Of a stretch of DNA of 64,000 nucleotides, positions 1 to 8,103 are shown piece after piece (position 1 is the first letter of the stretch; every line of letters starts with the position of its first letter). The DNA comes from an uncultured bacterium (GTDB lineage Bacteria; Bacteroidota; Bacteroidia; Chitinophagales; Chitinophagaceae). The DNA is taken from NCBI GenBank assembly GCA_903826405.1, contig CAIKEH010000051.1, positions 1-64,000 on the forward strand, written 5' to 3'. A program made the translations under genes and the position numbers. The notes under the pieces are model-generated. The model was given only the letters and a program-made list of their open reading frames with translations, made no database searches and was not told the DNA's origin.

Positions 1-176
1 ATGGTGCTAAAAGGCTTTACGGGAGGGCGCCTTCATTTTCGCGCATAAAAAGCTGAACCTTAATTAGAAGGAGGGATTTGGGAGGGTTTTGTCCATGAAG
101 GAAGATGTATGCAAAATGTATGCAACACCTAAAAATAGAAAAGGGCTACATTGCTGTAACCCTTTCTTTATCAGTG
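1..176. other. Left edge, no confident gene; short direct repeats beside tRNA-Asn
   Basis: No complete gene is visible. A 3' coding tail in plus frame 3 would stop near position 53 but is too short to identify. Positions 109-125 hold two direct copies of ATGTATGCAA, and 140-165 hold the tRNA terminator. The repeats lie next to the 3' end of tRNA-Asn, where integrative elements often insert, but no integrase is in view. Confidence 0.4.
140..165 (-). terminator. Intrinsic terminator of tRNA-Asn
   Basis: On the minus strand the sequence after the tRNA folds as an 11-bp stem (AAAGGG plus five further pairs, one G-T) around a 4-nt loop. It is followed by a T-rich stretch with five consecutive T, as expected of a Rho-independent terminator. 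Confidence 0.7.
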
Positions 177-250
177 CTCCTCAGACTGGACTTGAACCAG
201 TGACCCTCTGATTAACAGTCAGATGCTCTAACCAACTGAGCTACTGAGGA
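177..250 (-). tRNA. tRNA-Asn(GTT)
   Basis: The minus strand folds into a 74-nt cloverleaf. The 7-bp acceptor stem is TCCTCAG/CTGAGGA, the D-loop contains AGTTGGTTAGA, the anticodon loop is CTGTTAA (anticodon GTT), and the T-arm reads GGTTCAAGTCC. The CCA end is not encoded. A consensus promoter lies upstream (271-300) and a terminator hairpin downstream (140-165), so it appears to be a single-gene transcript. Confidence 0.95.
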
Positions 251-270
251 ATGTTCCTGTTGAGGGATGG

Positions 271-300
271 CAAAGGTAGAAAATATTTCTATTTGTCAAA
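271..300 (-). promoter_or_regulatory. Promoter of tRNA-Asn
   Basis: The minus strand has TACCTTTG (278-271) as the -7 box and TTTG (300-297) as the -33 box, 18 nt apart. This matches the Bacteroidota consensus TTTG/TAnnTTTG and lies about 20 nt before the tRNA 5' end. Confidence 0.75.
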
Positions 301-397
301 AGGGAAAAATCAGCTCTTAATCCCATGAAAATGACCTCTTTTGGAGGTTTGGCGTAATTTCGTGGCTGATGATGTACTTGCTTCAACCTTCCCGGTT

Positions 398-1645
398 ATG
401 AATGTCGACTCCATGCGGAAGATAGATAGGATGGCCGGAGTGCCTCTGTGCTTCCTGATGAGCATATTGGACAGGGTCATGTCTTTCTTTCGTGGTGGAA
501 AGCCTGCCAGGCCGGACACCACCAATACGCTCTTCGTCGAGCTGTCCGAAATGGGTTCCGCCATCATTGTGGATCCAGCCATGCGGAAACTTCAAAAAGA
601 AGTAGGGGCCAACCTACATTTCGTGATCTTCAAGGACAATGTGAAAAGCCTGGACATCCTGCAGACCGTCCCCGCCGAGAACATATTCCTGATAAGACCG
701 GATAACCTGATTGTACTCGCCAGGGATGTCGTTCGTTTCATCGGTTGGTGCCGGAAAAAAAGGATCACCACGGTGATCGATCTGGAACTGTTCTCCCGAT
801 TCACGGCCATGCTCTGTTTTTTCAGTGGAGCAAAATCGCGGGTGGGTTTTGCCTCTCTTCATGATGAAGGACTTTACCGCGGCAGCATCATCAATTGTCC
901 TGTACGCTACAACCCGCATGTTCATATGGCCGTGAACTTCATATCTCTGGTTAATACAGCCATGGGGAAGCATGAAAATGCTTATTCCACAACACCGGTA
1001 GATCAAAAAGAATTGTCGCTGAGGAAAGTTGATCCTTCTCAAGATGCCAAGGATATCGTCATGGAAAAGATCCGGAGCATCTATCCGAATTGGAACGGGG
1101 AGAAAATACTGTTGTTCAATGTGAATGCTTCTGACTTGTTGCCGCAGCGCCGTTGGCCGCGCGAAAACTATTCCAAGGTGGCATCTGATATTCTGGAACT
1201 GCATCAGGATGCCATCATCGTTGCCACCGGAGCACCCAAGGAGAGGGACTATGTACAGTATTTTGTCGATCAGGTCAGCCACTCCCGCTGTGTGAATTCT
1301 GCAGGATTATTCAAGTTCGATGAACTGGTTCCGCTATACAGCATCAGCAAGATGATGATCACGAACGATTCCGGTCCGGCACATTTTTCTGCCGTGACGC
1401 CACTCAAGGTCTTCGTCATCTTTGGTCCGGAAACACCTCGACTCTACATGCCCATCGGCGGGAATGCAGAGTCCATCTATCTTGGTCTGCCTTGCTCTCC
1501 CTGTGTAAGTGCGGCCAACCACCGCAAAACCTCCTGCGAAACACGACCTTGCATCACGGGTATTCCCACGGCCATGGTCACTGCATTGCTGGATGATTTC
1601 CTGAAAGTTCAAGTGAAATCACCTGAACCGACCATCATTCCATAG
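398..1645 (+). CDS. Glycosyltransferase family 9 protein (LPS heptosyltransferase-like)
   Basis: Predicted cytoplasmic or membrane-associated transferase of 415 residues. The GT9 signature is clear in the C-terminal half: NDSGPAHFSA at about residue 323 followed by VFVIFGPETP, the nucleotide-sugar binding region shared by ADP-heptose transferases. A cysteine-rich tail follows (CSPC, then two further Cys). Such enzymes add a sugar to the lipid A core or another surface glycan, but the true donor and acceptor cannot be read here. The reading frame extends upstream to a TTG at 341, but the first ATG is at 398 and a second ATG at 413 gives an N-terminus (MRKIDRMAGVPLCF) that looks natural, so the start could be either. 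It stands alone, convergent with the next gene. Confidence 0.8.
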   Translation: MNVDSMRKIDRMAGVPLCFLMSILDRVMSFFRGGKPARPDTTNTLFVELSEMGSAIIVDPAMRKLQKEVGANLHFVIFKDNVKSLDILQTVPAENIFLIRPDNLIVLARDVVRFIGWCRKKRITTVIDLELFSRFTAMLCFFSGAKSRVGFASLHDEGLYRGSIINCPVRYNPHVHMAVNFISLVNTAMGKHENAYSTTPVDQKELSLRKVDPSQDAKDIVMEKIRSIYPNWNGEKILLFNVNASDLLPQRRWPRENYSKVASDILELHQDAIIVATGAPKERDYVQYFVDQVSHSRCVNSAGLFKFDELVPLYSISKMMITNDSGPAHFSAVTPLKVFVIFGPETPRLYMPIGGNAESIYLGLPCSPCVSAANHRKTSCETRPCITGIPTAMVTALLDDFLKVQVKSPEPTIIP

Positions 1646-1753
1646 CGGTATCCCCGCTTGAAACATCTTTGGAGTAATCAAAGACCATGAAATGGTATGA
1701 CCAGTATCCTATGCATTTCCCGATTTCCTTACTTTGGATCCGTTGGAAGCGGG

Positions 1754-3421
1754 TTACTCCACTTTCACCAAGTAGCGTTTTTTCAAGGCCTGGCTCCTGG
1801 TGTTCAAATTGATGAACGTGCCCGTGAGCATGGTGACATGGAATTCATCGAACTCCTTTAATAACGTTGCCTGCATCCCCATGCTTTTTATACTCTCCAG
1901 ACCTGCCGGCGTTGTGTACAGCAATTTGCCTTTTAGGGTCGTAGGATTCCCTTCCTCTAATTTGTATTGGGGTATGACCACAGAGAGCATGACATCGGCC
2001 ACCTGTTCTTCCGTATCGTAGCAGATGATATCTCCCGCAGGTAATTTTTCACTGATGACATATTCGGCCATGGCGTTCTGTGACTGGTAAGGCATGAGGT
2101 GCGGGTAGAACCACTGGTTGATGTAAAAATTCACGGCAAGACTCGTGAATGCCGTCGCGAAAAGTATCTTTTTCAGATACAGACCTTTTCTCGTAAACAG
2201 ATAAATGGCCCAAAGGAGGAATGGGAACGTGATGAGGAGTGTGGTCCATCCGGGCCAATCCCTGAAGAAGAAATACTGAATGGCTTTGGCCAGACTCACC
2301 AGCAGAATCGCCTGAACGATATGGATGATGGTGAAGGTCCGCATGAACTTCTTGTCGTGGATTTTGCTCACCAACAGATCGGAAATCAAAATCGCCAGCA
2401 TGGGGAATAGTGGATTCAGGTAGTAGGACAGTTGGAAACGAGAAGCGGAGAAGATCAGGAAAAGACACAGAAAGCCGAAGAAAGTGTACTGCTCTCCGGA
2501 TGCATCACCCCTGGTCAGGGATCGGATTTTGAGATACAATGCATGGAAGGCGAGAAATGCCCAGGGAAGAAAAGCCCATAATAGAGTATGTACGAAAAAG
2601 AAGGGATCGCCAGAGCCTTTGATGGGACCGGTATTGCTGAATCGCCCCCATTGACTATCCCACAGGAAGAATTTTATGCCTGAAACGCCTGTTGCGCCAA
2701 AGATCAGTTTTTCCGGATGTGCATCGAACTGCCTGTAATATCCATATAAAGCCGGGGTCATCGCCATGATGGTGAGTATGCCGCAGATCAACCATTGCGG
2801 ATTCAGGATCTCTTTCCACTTCCTTTGATAGAACAAGGCGAAGAATATGCCCGTTGCCACGGGGATGATGGTGAAGGGGCCTTTGGTCATCATCAGGCAA
2901 CCCAATGCGGTACTGCCCCATACGAGCTGACTGATTTTTTTCGTCTGCAGGTATACTGCCACATGATAGAGTGCCATGATGGTGAGCCCGGTTAGGTAAG
3001 GCTCTGCACGAACGTCCTGATTGCTGATGATGATATGTTCTGCTGTGAGCAGGATGAACATGGCAATCAGACCCTGAACCTTGCCGTAAAACCGATGTCC
3101 GAAGAGGTAGGTGTACCAGCCGCCGAGCAGAACAAAAAGTACGGCAGGCAATTTATAGGCGAAGAAGGTCAATCCGAATGCCTTGTATGAAAGTGCAGTG
3201 ATCCAGAACGGGAAGTGTGGTTTGTCCAGCCAGTCGGTTCCTTTTCTGAAGATCTCCAGGAAGTTCCAGCGGTGGAACATCTCCATGCTTACTTCCGCAT
3301 ACACGGCTGCATCGGGCTCCATGGGAGTGATGAAAAGACCAGCGGCATACACGAGCAGGGTCAGCCCGATGCCTGCATTCCAGAGCGTCTTGGAATTGGT
3401 GAGTGTGTTTATTTTGGGCAT
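1754..3421 (-). CDS. ArnT/PMT-like integral membrane glycosyltransferase
   Basis: A 555-residue polytopic membrane protein with around ten or more hydrophobic segments. The N-terminal region has the acidic first loop typical of PMT_2/GT83 enzymes: EPDAAVYAEVS soon after the first membrane helix, then a W-DKPHFPFW motif. These enzymes take a sugar from a polyprenyl-phosphate carrier and attach it on the periplasmic side to lipid A, protein or glycan. The acceptor is unknown. The frame is open to a GTG at 3427, but the ATG at 3421 is preferred. It lies 19 nt after the Rieske gene in the same direction, so it may be the last gene of the hflX operon. Confidence 0.78.
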   Translation of the reverse strand: MPKINTLTNSKTLWNAGIGLTLLVYAAGLFITPMEPDAAVYAEVSMEMFHRWNFLEIFRKGTDWLDKPHFPFWITALSYKAFGLTFFAYKLPAVLFVLLGGWYTYLFGHRFYGKVQGLIAMFILLTAEHIIISNQDVRAEPYLTGLTIMALYHVAVYLQTKKISQLVWGSTALGCLMMTKGPFTIIPVATGIFFALFYQRKWKEILNPQWLICGILTIMAMTPALYGYYRQFDAHPEKLIFGATGVSGIKFFLWDSQWGRFSNTGPIKGSGDPFFFVHTLLWAFLPWAFLAFHALYLKIRSLTRGDASGEQYTFFGFLCLFLIFSASRFQLSYYLNPLFPMLAILISDLLVSKIHDKKFMRTFTIIHIVQAILLVSLAKAIQYFFFRDWPGWTTLLITFPFLLWAIYLFTRKGLYLKKILFATAFTSLAVNFYINQWFYPHLMPYQSQNAMAEYVISEKLPAGDIICYDTEEQVADVMLSVVIPQYKLEEGNPTTLKGKLLYTTPAGLESIKSMGMQATLLKEFDEFHVTMLTGTFINLNTRSQALKKRYLVKVE

Positions 3422-3440
3422 GTGCACTCGCTTGTGAAAC

Positions 3441-3806
3441 TCATCCGAAGATACTGAAGCCGCCCTCCTCGAATCCTACATATACAGAACCCTCTCTGAC
3501 CTCAACAGGGTAGGTCTTCAGGTGGTATCCTTCACCGCTGGTGTTCCTGCCGTTGGTGATGTTGAACTTGTACCGGTGTAATGGGCAGACCACATTTCCC
3601 AGTGGATCCATCCATCCTTCGGCCAAACTTCCACTGGCATGCGGGCATCTGGCCGCGAAAGCGAACCATTTCCCATCATGCTTTGCCAGACAAATGGTTT
3701 TCCCTGCCACGCTCCATTCGTGGATCAAAGGATTTTCGGATGGAGATTCAATGGATTGGTCTTCCACCAATCCATCGATCTTTTGCCATTTCATCTTCCT
3801 GCCCAT
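3441..3806 (-). CDS. Small Rieske [2Fe-2S] protein
   Basis: A 121-residue stand-alone Rieske domain. The cluster ligands are visible as C54-P-H56 and C74-P-L-H77, with the usual spacing and the RYKFN strand after the second pair. Proteins of this size serve as soluble ferredoxin-like electron carriers, like the small subunits of dioxygenases or nitrite reductases, but no partner oxygenase is nearby. The ATG at 3806 overlaps the hflX stop codon (TGATG), so the two genes are translationally coupled. An upstream in-frame TTG at 3809 is less likely. There is no signal peptide, so the protein is predicted to be cytoplasmic. Confidence 0.88.
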   Translation of the reverse strand: MGRKMKWQKIDGLVEDQSIESPSENPLIHEWSVAGKTICLAKHDGKWFAFAARCPHASGSLAEGWMDPLGNVVCPLHRYKFNITNGRNTSGEGYHLKTYPVEVREGSVYVGFEEGGFSIFG

Positions 3807-4996
3807 CAATAAAGGAATTCCGTTTTGTAAGGATATCTGATCCGGTACAGTTCGCGCACCTTGTTCAGGATGGTGGTACGGAGTTGTTCGAGGTTATGCC
3901 GTTCTGTGGCAGAGATGAAAACACAATTACCAAAGGTCTCGTTCTCCCATCTTTCATGGAGATCCCTGAGTATTTGTTTCTTCACTTCGGGCTCGAGCCA
4001 TTCATCGAAGGTCTGATCCTCATAGAGGTCCATTTTGTTGAAGATGGTGATCATCGGCTTATCTTGACAACCCATCTCGTTGAGTGTGGCATTGACCACT
4101 TGAATCTGTTCCTCATAACGGGGATGACTGATGTCCACGACATGAAGGAGTATGTCGCTTTCTTTGACTTCGTCGAGGGTACTCTTGAAACTCTCCACCA
4201 AGTGGTGGGGAAGCTTGCGGATGAAACCCACCGTATCGCTCAGGAGGAAAGGGGTGTTCTCGAAAACCACCTTGCGTGTGGTGGTATCCAGTGTGGCGAA
4301 GAGTTTGTTTTCGGCGAGGACACCACTCTTGCTGATCAGGTTCATGATGGTGCTCTTTCCCACGTTGGTGTATCCGACGAGTGCGACGCGGATGAACTCG
4401 CCGCGGTCCTTGCGTTGGGTGAAAGCTTGTTTGTCGATCTCGGAAAGTTTACGACGCAGCAAGGATATCTTCTCTCGTACTATCCGGCGATCGGTCTCGA
4501 TCTCCGATTCGCCCGGTCCCCTTGTTCCGATACCACCTCCCAATCTCTCCAAGTGTTTCCACATGCCACGGAGCCGGGGAAGGATGTATTGGTATTGTGC
4601 CAATTCGACCTGTGCCCGTGCCTGTGCGGTTTTGGCTCGTCGGGCAAAGATGTCGAGTATGAGGTCGCTCCGGTCGATGGTCTTCACGTTAACGGCCTTC
4701 TCGATATTGGTGATCTGTGCGCCGGTCAGTTCATCATCGAAGATGAGCATGCGGATGTCCTTTCCCTGGATATAGTTCCGGATCTCTTCCAGTTTCCCTT
4801 TGCCTATGTAGGTTTTGCTATCGGGGTGCTGTAGCCTCTGCATGTACCGTTTGACGGAATGGGCGCCAGCTGTTTCTGCGAGAAAGGCTAATTCATCGAG
4901 GTATTCCTCAACCTGGCGGTCTGTCTGTTCGCGATGGATGACGCCAACGAGTACGGCCTTCTCATGTTCTTCGGTGATCTGCCTTTTAGGGATCAA
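3806..4996 (-). CDS. hflX: GTPase HflX, ribosome-splitting factor
   Basis: A 396-residue HflX. The N-terminal HflX domain (about residues 13-120) carries TYIGKGKLEEI, and the arginine-rich linker has RLGGGIGTRGPGESEIETDRR at about 151-171. The Obg-type G domain has GYTNVGKS (208-215), DTVGF (254-258) and NKMD (320-323). HflX splits stalled 70S ribosomes under stress. The frame is open to an ATG at 5047, but a promoter (TACCTTTG at 5023-5016) lies inside that extension, and homologues begin close to the IPKRQ... segment. The TTG at 4996 is therefore the likelier start. The Rieske gene overlaps its stop codon. Confidence 0.93.
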   Translation of the reverse strand: MIPKRQITEEHEKAVLVGVIHREQTDRQVEEYLDELAFLAETAGAHSVKRYMQRLQHPDSKTYIGKGKLEEIRNYIQGKDIRMLIFDDELTGAQITNIEKAVNVKTIDRSDLILDIFARRAKTAQARAQVELAQYQYILPRLRGMWKHLERLGGGIGTRGPGESEIETDRRIVREKISLLRRKLSEIDKQAFTQRKDRGEFIRVALVGYTNVGKSTIMNLISKSGVLAENKLFATLDTTTRKVVFENTPFLLSDTVGFIRKLPHHLVESFKSTLDEVKESDILLHVVDISHPRYEEQIQVVNATLNEMGCQDKPMITIFNKMDLYEDQTFDEWLEPEVKKQILRDLHERWENETFGNCVFISATERHNLEQLRTTILNKVRELYRIRYPYKTEFLY

Positions 4997-5015
4997 ATGT
5001 GCGGGTGATTTGAAG

Positions 5016-5048
5016 CAAAGGTAGCCGCCACTGCGCAAATGCCACAAA
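5016..5048 (-). promoter_or_regulatory. Promoter of hflX-Rieske operon
   Basis: On the minus strand, TACCTTTG (5023-5016) matches the -7 consensus. TTTG (5048-5045) lies 21 nt upstream as the -33 box. The predicted transcript would start about 10-15 nt before the TTG at 4996. Confidence 0.55.
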
Positions 5049-5093
5049 AAAACGGATGCAGTTATTGCACCCGCTAGCTACGAAAGAAATTGA

Positions 5094-5828
5094 TCACAGC
5101 CCGCTGATGCAAAGGCCTGCAGACCAGGGATGCACACCCGTGGGGCCTAAACCCTGTTTGAAATATTCCGAGAAGGTGTAACTGGCGAATGCAGTAAAAT
5201 TGCCCCATCCCACTCGACCGATCAGCGATAGGCGGGTTCCATTGAAAGAACGTTTGCTTTTCTCCTTGTACCAGTAACCGGCATTCCCATTCACGTCCCT
5301 GTCCACTTTAGCTTTGACCTTGGCGTCTAGAATGGTCCCCACCTTCATTCCGAAGGCAGCTTTAAATCCCTTGTTCATATTATCAGGACGTGCGGACCAG
5401 CGCAACTCTATCGGAACTTCCAGATAACTGGTGTTGAGCTTGTATTTCTTGTATTTATTCAAAGTATCCCGGGCGAAATCAATACCCGCCTGCCTCTTGA
5501 TGTCGATGGTGGTATTTTTGAAGAAGTAATTGTCCGAACCTATGCCAGGGCCGATGGCCACACTCAGGCGGGGGTCTTTCTTGAAGGGGAAATCAAACAG
5601 GATATAAACATTGGCCGTGCGTGAAAATCCTGTTGTGCTGAAGGTGTCCGGTTTCCCCACCATGCCAGCTGCACCGAACTGAAGCATGAGGTGGTCGGAA
5701 GTACGCTTGTAAACATTGGTCTTGCTCCAGTCCATCTTGGCTTTCGTCTCTTTGGGTTTGTTCTCCAGTTGCGCGAAACCCGAACTCGTCAGACAGGCCA
5801 TTACCAGGATCAACAGGAATCGAATCAT
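5094..5828 (-). CDS. Outer-membrane beta-barrel protein, porin-like
   Basis: A 244-residue secreted protein of no specific recognised function. It starts with a clear signal peptide (MIRFLLILVMACLTSSGFAQ). After about 35 residues it alternates polar and hydrophobic residues in strand-sized blocks, ending in a short aromatic-containing strand, as in the PorT/OMP_b-brl_2 type barrels common in Bacteroidota. The frame extends to a TTG at 5849, but that codon sits inside a promoter box, so the ATG at 5828 is the start. It is transcribed alone. The role is unknown, perhaps a structural or adhesion barrel. Confidence 0.75.
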   Translation of the reverse strand: MIRFLLILVMACLTSSGFAQLENKPKETKAKMDWSKTNVYKRTSDHLMLQFGAAGMVGKPDTFSTTGFSRTANVYILFDFPFKKDPRLSVAIGPGIGSDNYFFKNTTIDIKRQAGIDFARDTLNKYKKYKLNTSYLEVPIELRWSARPDNMNKGFKAAFGMKVGTILDAKVKAKVDRDVNGNAGYWYKEKSKRSFNGTRLSLIGRVGWGNFTAFASYTFSEYFKQGLGPTGVHPWSAGLCISGL

Positions 5829-5846
5829 ACTATGTTCTTGAATGGG

Positions 5847-5876
5847 CAAATGTATCTTGCCGCCGGGTTAAAGAAA
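5847..5876 (-). promoter_or_regulatory. Promoter of outer-membrane barrel gene
   Basis: TACATTTG (5854-5847, minus strand) is a perfect TAnnTTTG box. TTTC lies 18 nt upstream in the -33 position. The box ends 18 nt before the ATG at 5828, which fixes that start codon. Confidence 0.6.
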
Positions 5877-5948
5877 GGTTAAGGTTAAATAAAATGCCCA
5901 CGCGTGACCGTGAGCAAGCGGGACCTACCTTATCCTGGTTACGTGATG

Positions 5949-6022
5949 TGGACCCACCTGGGCTTGAACCAGGGACTCCCTGATTATGAGTCAGGTGCTC
6001 TAACCAACTGAGCTATGGGTCC
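5949..6022 (-). tRNA. tRNA with CAT anticodon (Met elongator or Ile2)
   Basis: A 74-nt cloverleaf on the minus strand. The acceptor stem GGACCCA/TGGGTCC is perfect, the D-loop has AGTTGGTTAGA, the anticodon loop is CTCATAA, and the T-arm reads GGTTCAAGCCC. The CCA is not encoded. The non-initiator features (A-U end pairs, no CCC/GGG anticodon stem) exclude tRNA-fMet. Whether the C is lysidinylated (Ile2) or the tRNA is elongator Met cannot be settled by eye. Confidence 0.9.
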
Positions 6023-6078
6023 CGGAGCCTGATTACGTTCTACCTTACATCGCTGTGAGGGAGGCTCAAAAACGATAG

Positions 6079-6086
6079 CAAAAATA
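6079..6086 (-). promoter_or_regulatory. -7 box of tRNA(CAT) promoter
   Basis: TATTTTTG on the minus strand is a full TAnnTTTG match, 57 nt before the tRNA 5' end. TTCG 17 nt upstream is a one-mismatch -33 box. The leader would be removed by RNase P. Confidence 0.5.
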
Positions 6087-6301
6087 GGAAAAAAAGGGTG
6101 GAACGAAGTAATTTCAACTCCGGCAAGGTCTCTTTGGTCCATCATCTTGAGCAGGTAGACATCAATCCGACTGAAAACCATGGCTAACCATGCAAGGTTG
6201 TTGAAGAGTTATCGATACCTGACCAGGTTCAAAGGATGACATTCATGGGCTTTGGGCAGTGCTCACGATGGATCTGCAGTATACTTTAAAACTGAATTTC
6301 A

Positions 6302-6940
6302 GTGAACGCAACACCTCAACGTACAAGAACCATCATATTCGACCTTGGTGGCGTATTGCTCAATCTGGCACCGGAGCGGACGCTCCATGCATTCGTGGAA
6401 CTGGGAATACATCACTTCGATCAACTGTTCACGGTGCATAAAGCCACTGAACTTTTCAATCGTCTGGAGACGGGTGGGGTGGAGCCACGCCAGTTCGTGG
6501 AGACTTTGATCCGCGAGGCGGACAGACCTGTTACAGGCATGCAAGTGGTGGATGCCTGGAATGCCATGCTTCTGGATTTCCGTCAGGACAGTCTCCGTTT
6601 CATCGAGAGACTGCATGACCGATATCATATATTATTATTCAGCAACACCAATGCGATCCACCAGGAGGCGTTCGAGCGGAATATGCGGGAAACAACTCCC
6701 TGGCGAAGGATGGAGGATGTTGTGCATACTGCCTATTATTCCCATAAACTTGGCCGACGAAAACCCGAGGTCACTGCATATGAGGCCATCATCGAGGAAG
6801 AGGAACTGGATCCTTCCTCGACACTCTTCATTGACGACAACATGCAGAATATCCGTGGCGCCGAAGAGGCGGGTTTGCTGACACATCATTTCCTGCTGGA
6901 GGAAAGGGTGGAAGATGTGCTGAAAGATTTTTTGGATTGA
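6302..6940 (+). CDS. HAD-superfamily phosphatase, YihX-like
   Basis: A 212-residue HAD subfamily IA hydrolase. Motif I is IIFDLGGVLL near residue 11, with Gly where the second Asp usually stands, as in E. coli YihX. Motif II is LLFSNTN, motif III the lysine in KLGRRKPE, and motif IV FIDDNMQNIRGAEEAG. YihX removes phosphate from alpha-glucose-1-phosphate; other members act on various small phosphates, so the substrate is open. The start is a GTG at 6302, and no ATG precedes the conserved domain. The gene is monocistronic, facing the DUF4834 gene. Confidence 0.85.
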   Translation: MNATPQRTRTIIFDLGGVLLNLAPERTLHAFVELGIHHFDQLFTVHKATELFNRLETGGVEPRQFVETLIREADRPVTGMQVVDAWNAMLLDFRQDSLRFIERLHDRYHILLFSNTNAIHQEAFERNMRETTPWRRMEDVVHTAYYSHKLGRRKPEVTAYEAIIEEEELDPSSTLFIDDNMQNIRGAEEAGLLTHHFLLEERVEDVLKDFLD

Positions 6941-7003
6941 GCAGACTCGGAGCCATTTGGGGTATTGCTGTATTCAAGCCCTGGTCTTTCCTAAAGTGGA
7001 TAC

Positions 7004-7231
7004 TTATTTGACCTCCTCAAAATCAATGTAATCACCTTGCGGCTTGATAGGTTCCTGGGAGTTGGATTGATTGCCGCTCCTATTTTGGTATTGTGGATCC
7101 TGACGCTGGCGGGCTTCATAGAATGCTTTTCGGACCTTCCTGGTTGTCGTGAAAACGGGGATGATGAGGTCGAAGACCAGCTTGTATATGAAGTAGGTCA
7201 GCAGAGCTATATATAATATACGGAGCAGCAT
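7004..7231 (-). CDS. DUF4834-like small membrane protein
   Basis: A 75-residue protein with one N-terminal membrane segment (about residues 3-28), then a basic stretch (TTRKVRKAFYEARQRQ) and a polar, Asn/Gln-rich tail ending in DYIDFEEVK. This layout matches the DUF4834 family of Bacteroidota, whose function is unknown. It lies 53 nt after the coiled-coil gene and is probably cotranscribed with it and the holin-like gene, which suggests an envelope-associated role. Confidence 0.7.
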   Translation of the reverse strand: MLLRILYIALLTYFIYKLVFDLIIPVFTTTRKVRKAFYEARQRQDPQYQNRSGNQSNSQEPIKPQGDYIDFEEVK

Positions 7232-7284
7232 GGGTCAAAATTAAATGGAGAGGAAGGTTGTCTTGGATGAAATCGGACAGGCGG

Positions 7285-7605
7285 TCATTTCCGATGAAAA
7301 AGCTTTTGGGTTGCAAAATTAACACCATCTCCGACTTTGTCGGTCATTTTGTCCACTAACGTATGCAGGCCGCTTCTCAGTTTTTCATTCTCCAGAATGC
7401 GGCTGATCAGAGACACCCATATATTATTACTGGCAGGGCTGAACTGGGAGAACACGGAATTCAGGACCATGGAGCCATAATTTTTTCTGAGTTTGCCCAT
7501 GTTCCGGTCAAGCTCATTCTCCAAGGCCAGTTTGTGCATCCTCAGCCTTTGAATCTCACGGTCCAAGCTATTCAGGTCTTTTATCTTGCGTTTTGTCATG
7601 GCCAT
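7285..7605 (-). CDS. Hypothetical coiled-coil protein
   Basis: A 106-residue protein from the ATG at 7605; the frame extends to 7635, inside the preceding gene. The first 45 residues are strongly charged and heptad-like (KIKDLNSLDREIQRLRMHK...), so a short coiled coil is likely. The remainder has a hydrophobic patch and a basic end (KLFHRK). I do not recognise a named domain. It follows the holin-like gene by 7 nt, so the two are probably translated together and may form one membrane-associated complex. Confidence 0.65.
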   Translation of the reverse strand: MAMTKRKIKDLNSLDREIQRLRMHKLALENELDRNMGKLRKNYGSMVLNSVFSQFSPASNNIWVSLISRILENEKLRSGLHTLVDKMTDKVGDGVNFATQKLFHRK

Positions 7606-7612
7606 TCCAAAT

Positions 7613-7987
7613 TCATTCAGTCGTTGGTTCTTCAAGGTCCTGCAGGGTCTCCCGAATAATAAGTCGAGTCAATGGGTTGAAAAACAGTTGTTTGCGAAAA
7701 AGTATGATCAGGATCAGGAGCAGGAGAAAAATACCTCCGGTTGCGGCAAAACCGGCTATCTGACTCCCTAAAATCGCTGAAAACCAATAAGAAAGACTCA
7801 TTCCAAGGAAAAAAGACACGAACATCGCTACCGTACCTACAATGCCCAAAACAATCAGGAATCCGATGGTTTTGGAGGTCAATTTAATAGCCTGAAGTTT
7901 GAATAATTCAGTTCTTGTGTCCACATATTCGCGTAGCAAGGTCTTGTTTTGATGAACAAATGTGCTGAAATCGTCGTTCGGGTTCAT
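7613..7987 (-). CDS. Phage-holin-family (holin superfamily III) membrane protein
   Basis: A 124-residue protein with an N-terminal amphipathic stretch (about 1-40: TLLREYVDTRTELFKLQAIKLTS) followed by two strong membrane helices (about 42-70 and 77-98) and a cytoplasmic, acidic tail. This is the plan of the holin-X/YqjE-like family that bacteria carry on the chromosome outside prophages, often in general-stress operons. No lysin or phage gene is nearby, so lysis is not implied. It is first in a three-gene run with the coiled-coil and DUF4834 genes. Confidence 0.72.
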   Translation of the reverse strand: MNPNDDFSTFVHQNKTLLREYVDTRTELFKLQAIKLTSKTIGFLIVLGIVGTVAMFVSFFLGMSLSYWFSAILGSQIAGFAATGGIFLLLLILIILFRKQLFFNPLTRLIIRETLQDLEEPTTE

Positions 7988-8076
7988 GTTTTAAAGTTAT
8001 TTCGAAAGTACCTCAAAATCAGGTAAATCGGAATGACGTAGGTCATGAAATATTTTTTTTGGACAGGTTTTCCCCT

Positions 8077-8084
8077 TATATTTG
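8077..8084 (+). promoter_or_regulatory. -7 box of the rimP-nusA-infB promoter
   Basis: TATATTTG is a full TAnnTTTG match on the plus strand. A T-run (8053-8060) occupies the -33 position. The implied transcript start is near 8090, leaving a leader of about 50 nt that is mostly a terminator hairpin. Confidence 0.6.
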
Positions 8085-8103
8085 TCATGGAAATGAATCA
8101 AGT

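Noticed and set aside
95-230. Short plus-strand frame running across tRNA-Asn
   Set aside because: It reads through the tRNA antisense sequence, a known annotation artefact.
614-1282. 222-codon minus-strand frame antisense to the GT9 gene
   Set aside because: Shadow of the GT9 frame, without a family match or plausible start region.
3581-4834. Long plus-strand frame of 417 codons antisense to hflX
   Set aside because: It is an antisense shadow of hflX, whose domains and motifs are clear on the minus strand. The frame has no recognisable protein family.
7613-7987. Prophage or lysis cassette suggested by the holin-like gene
   Set aside because: No endolysin, spanin, portal, terminase or integrase occurs near it, and such genes are common on chromosomes outside phages.
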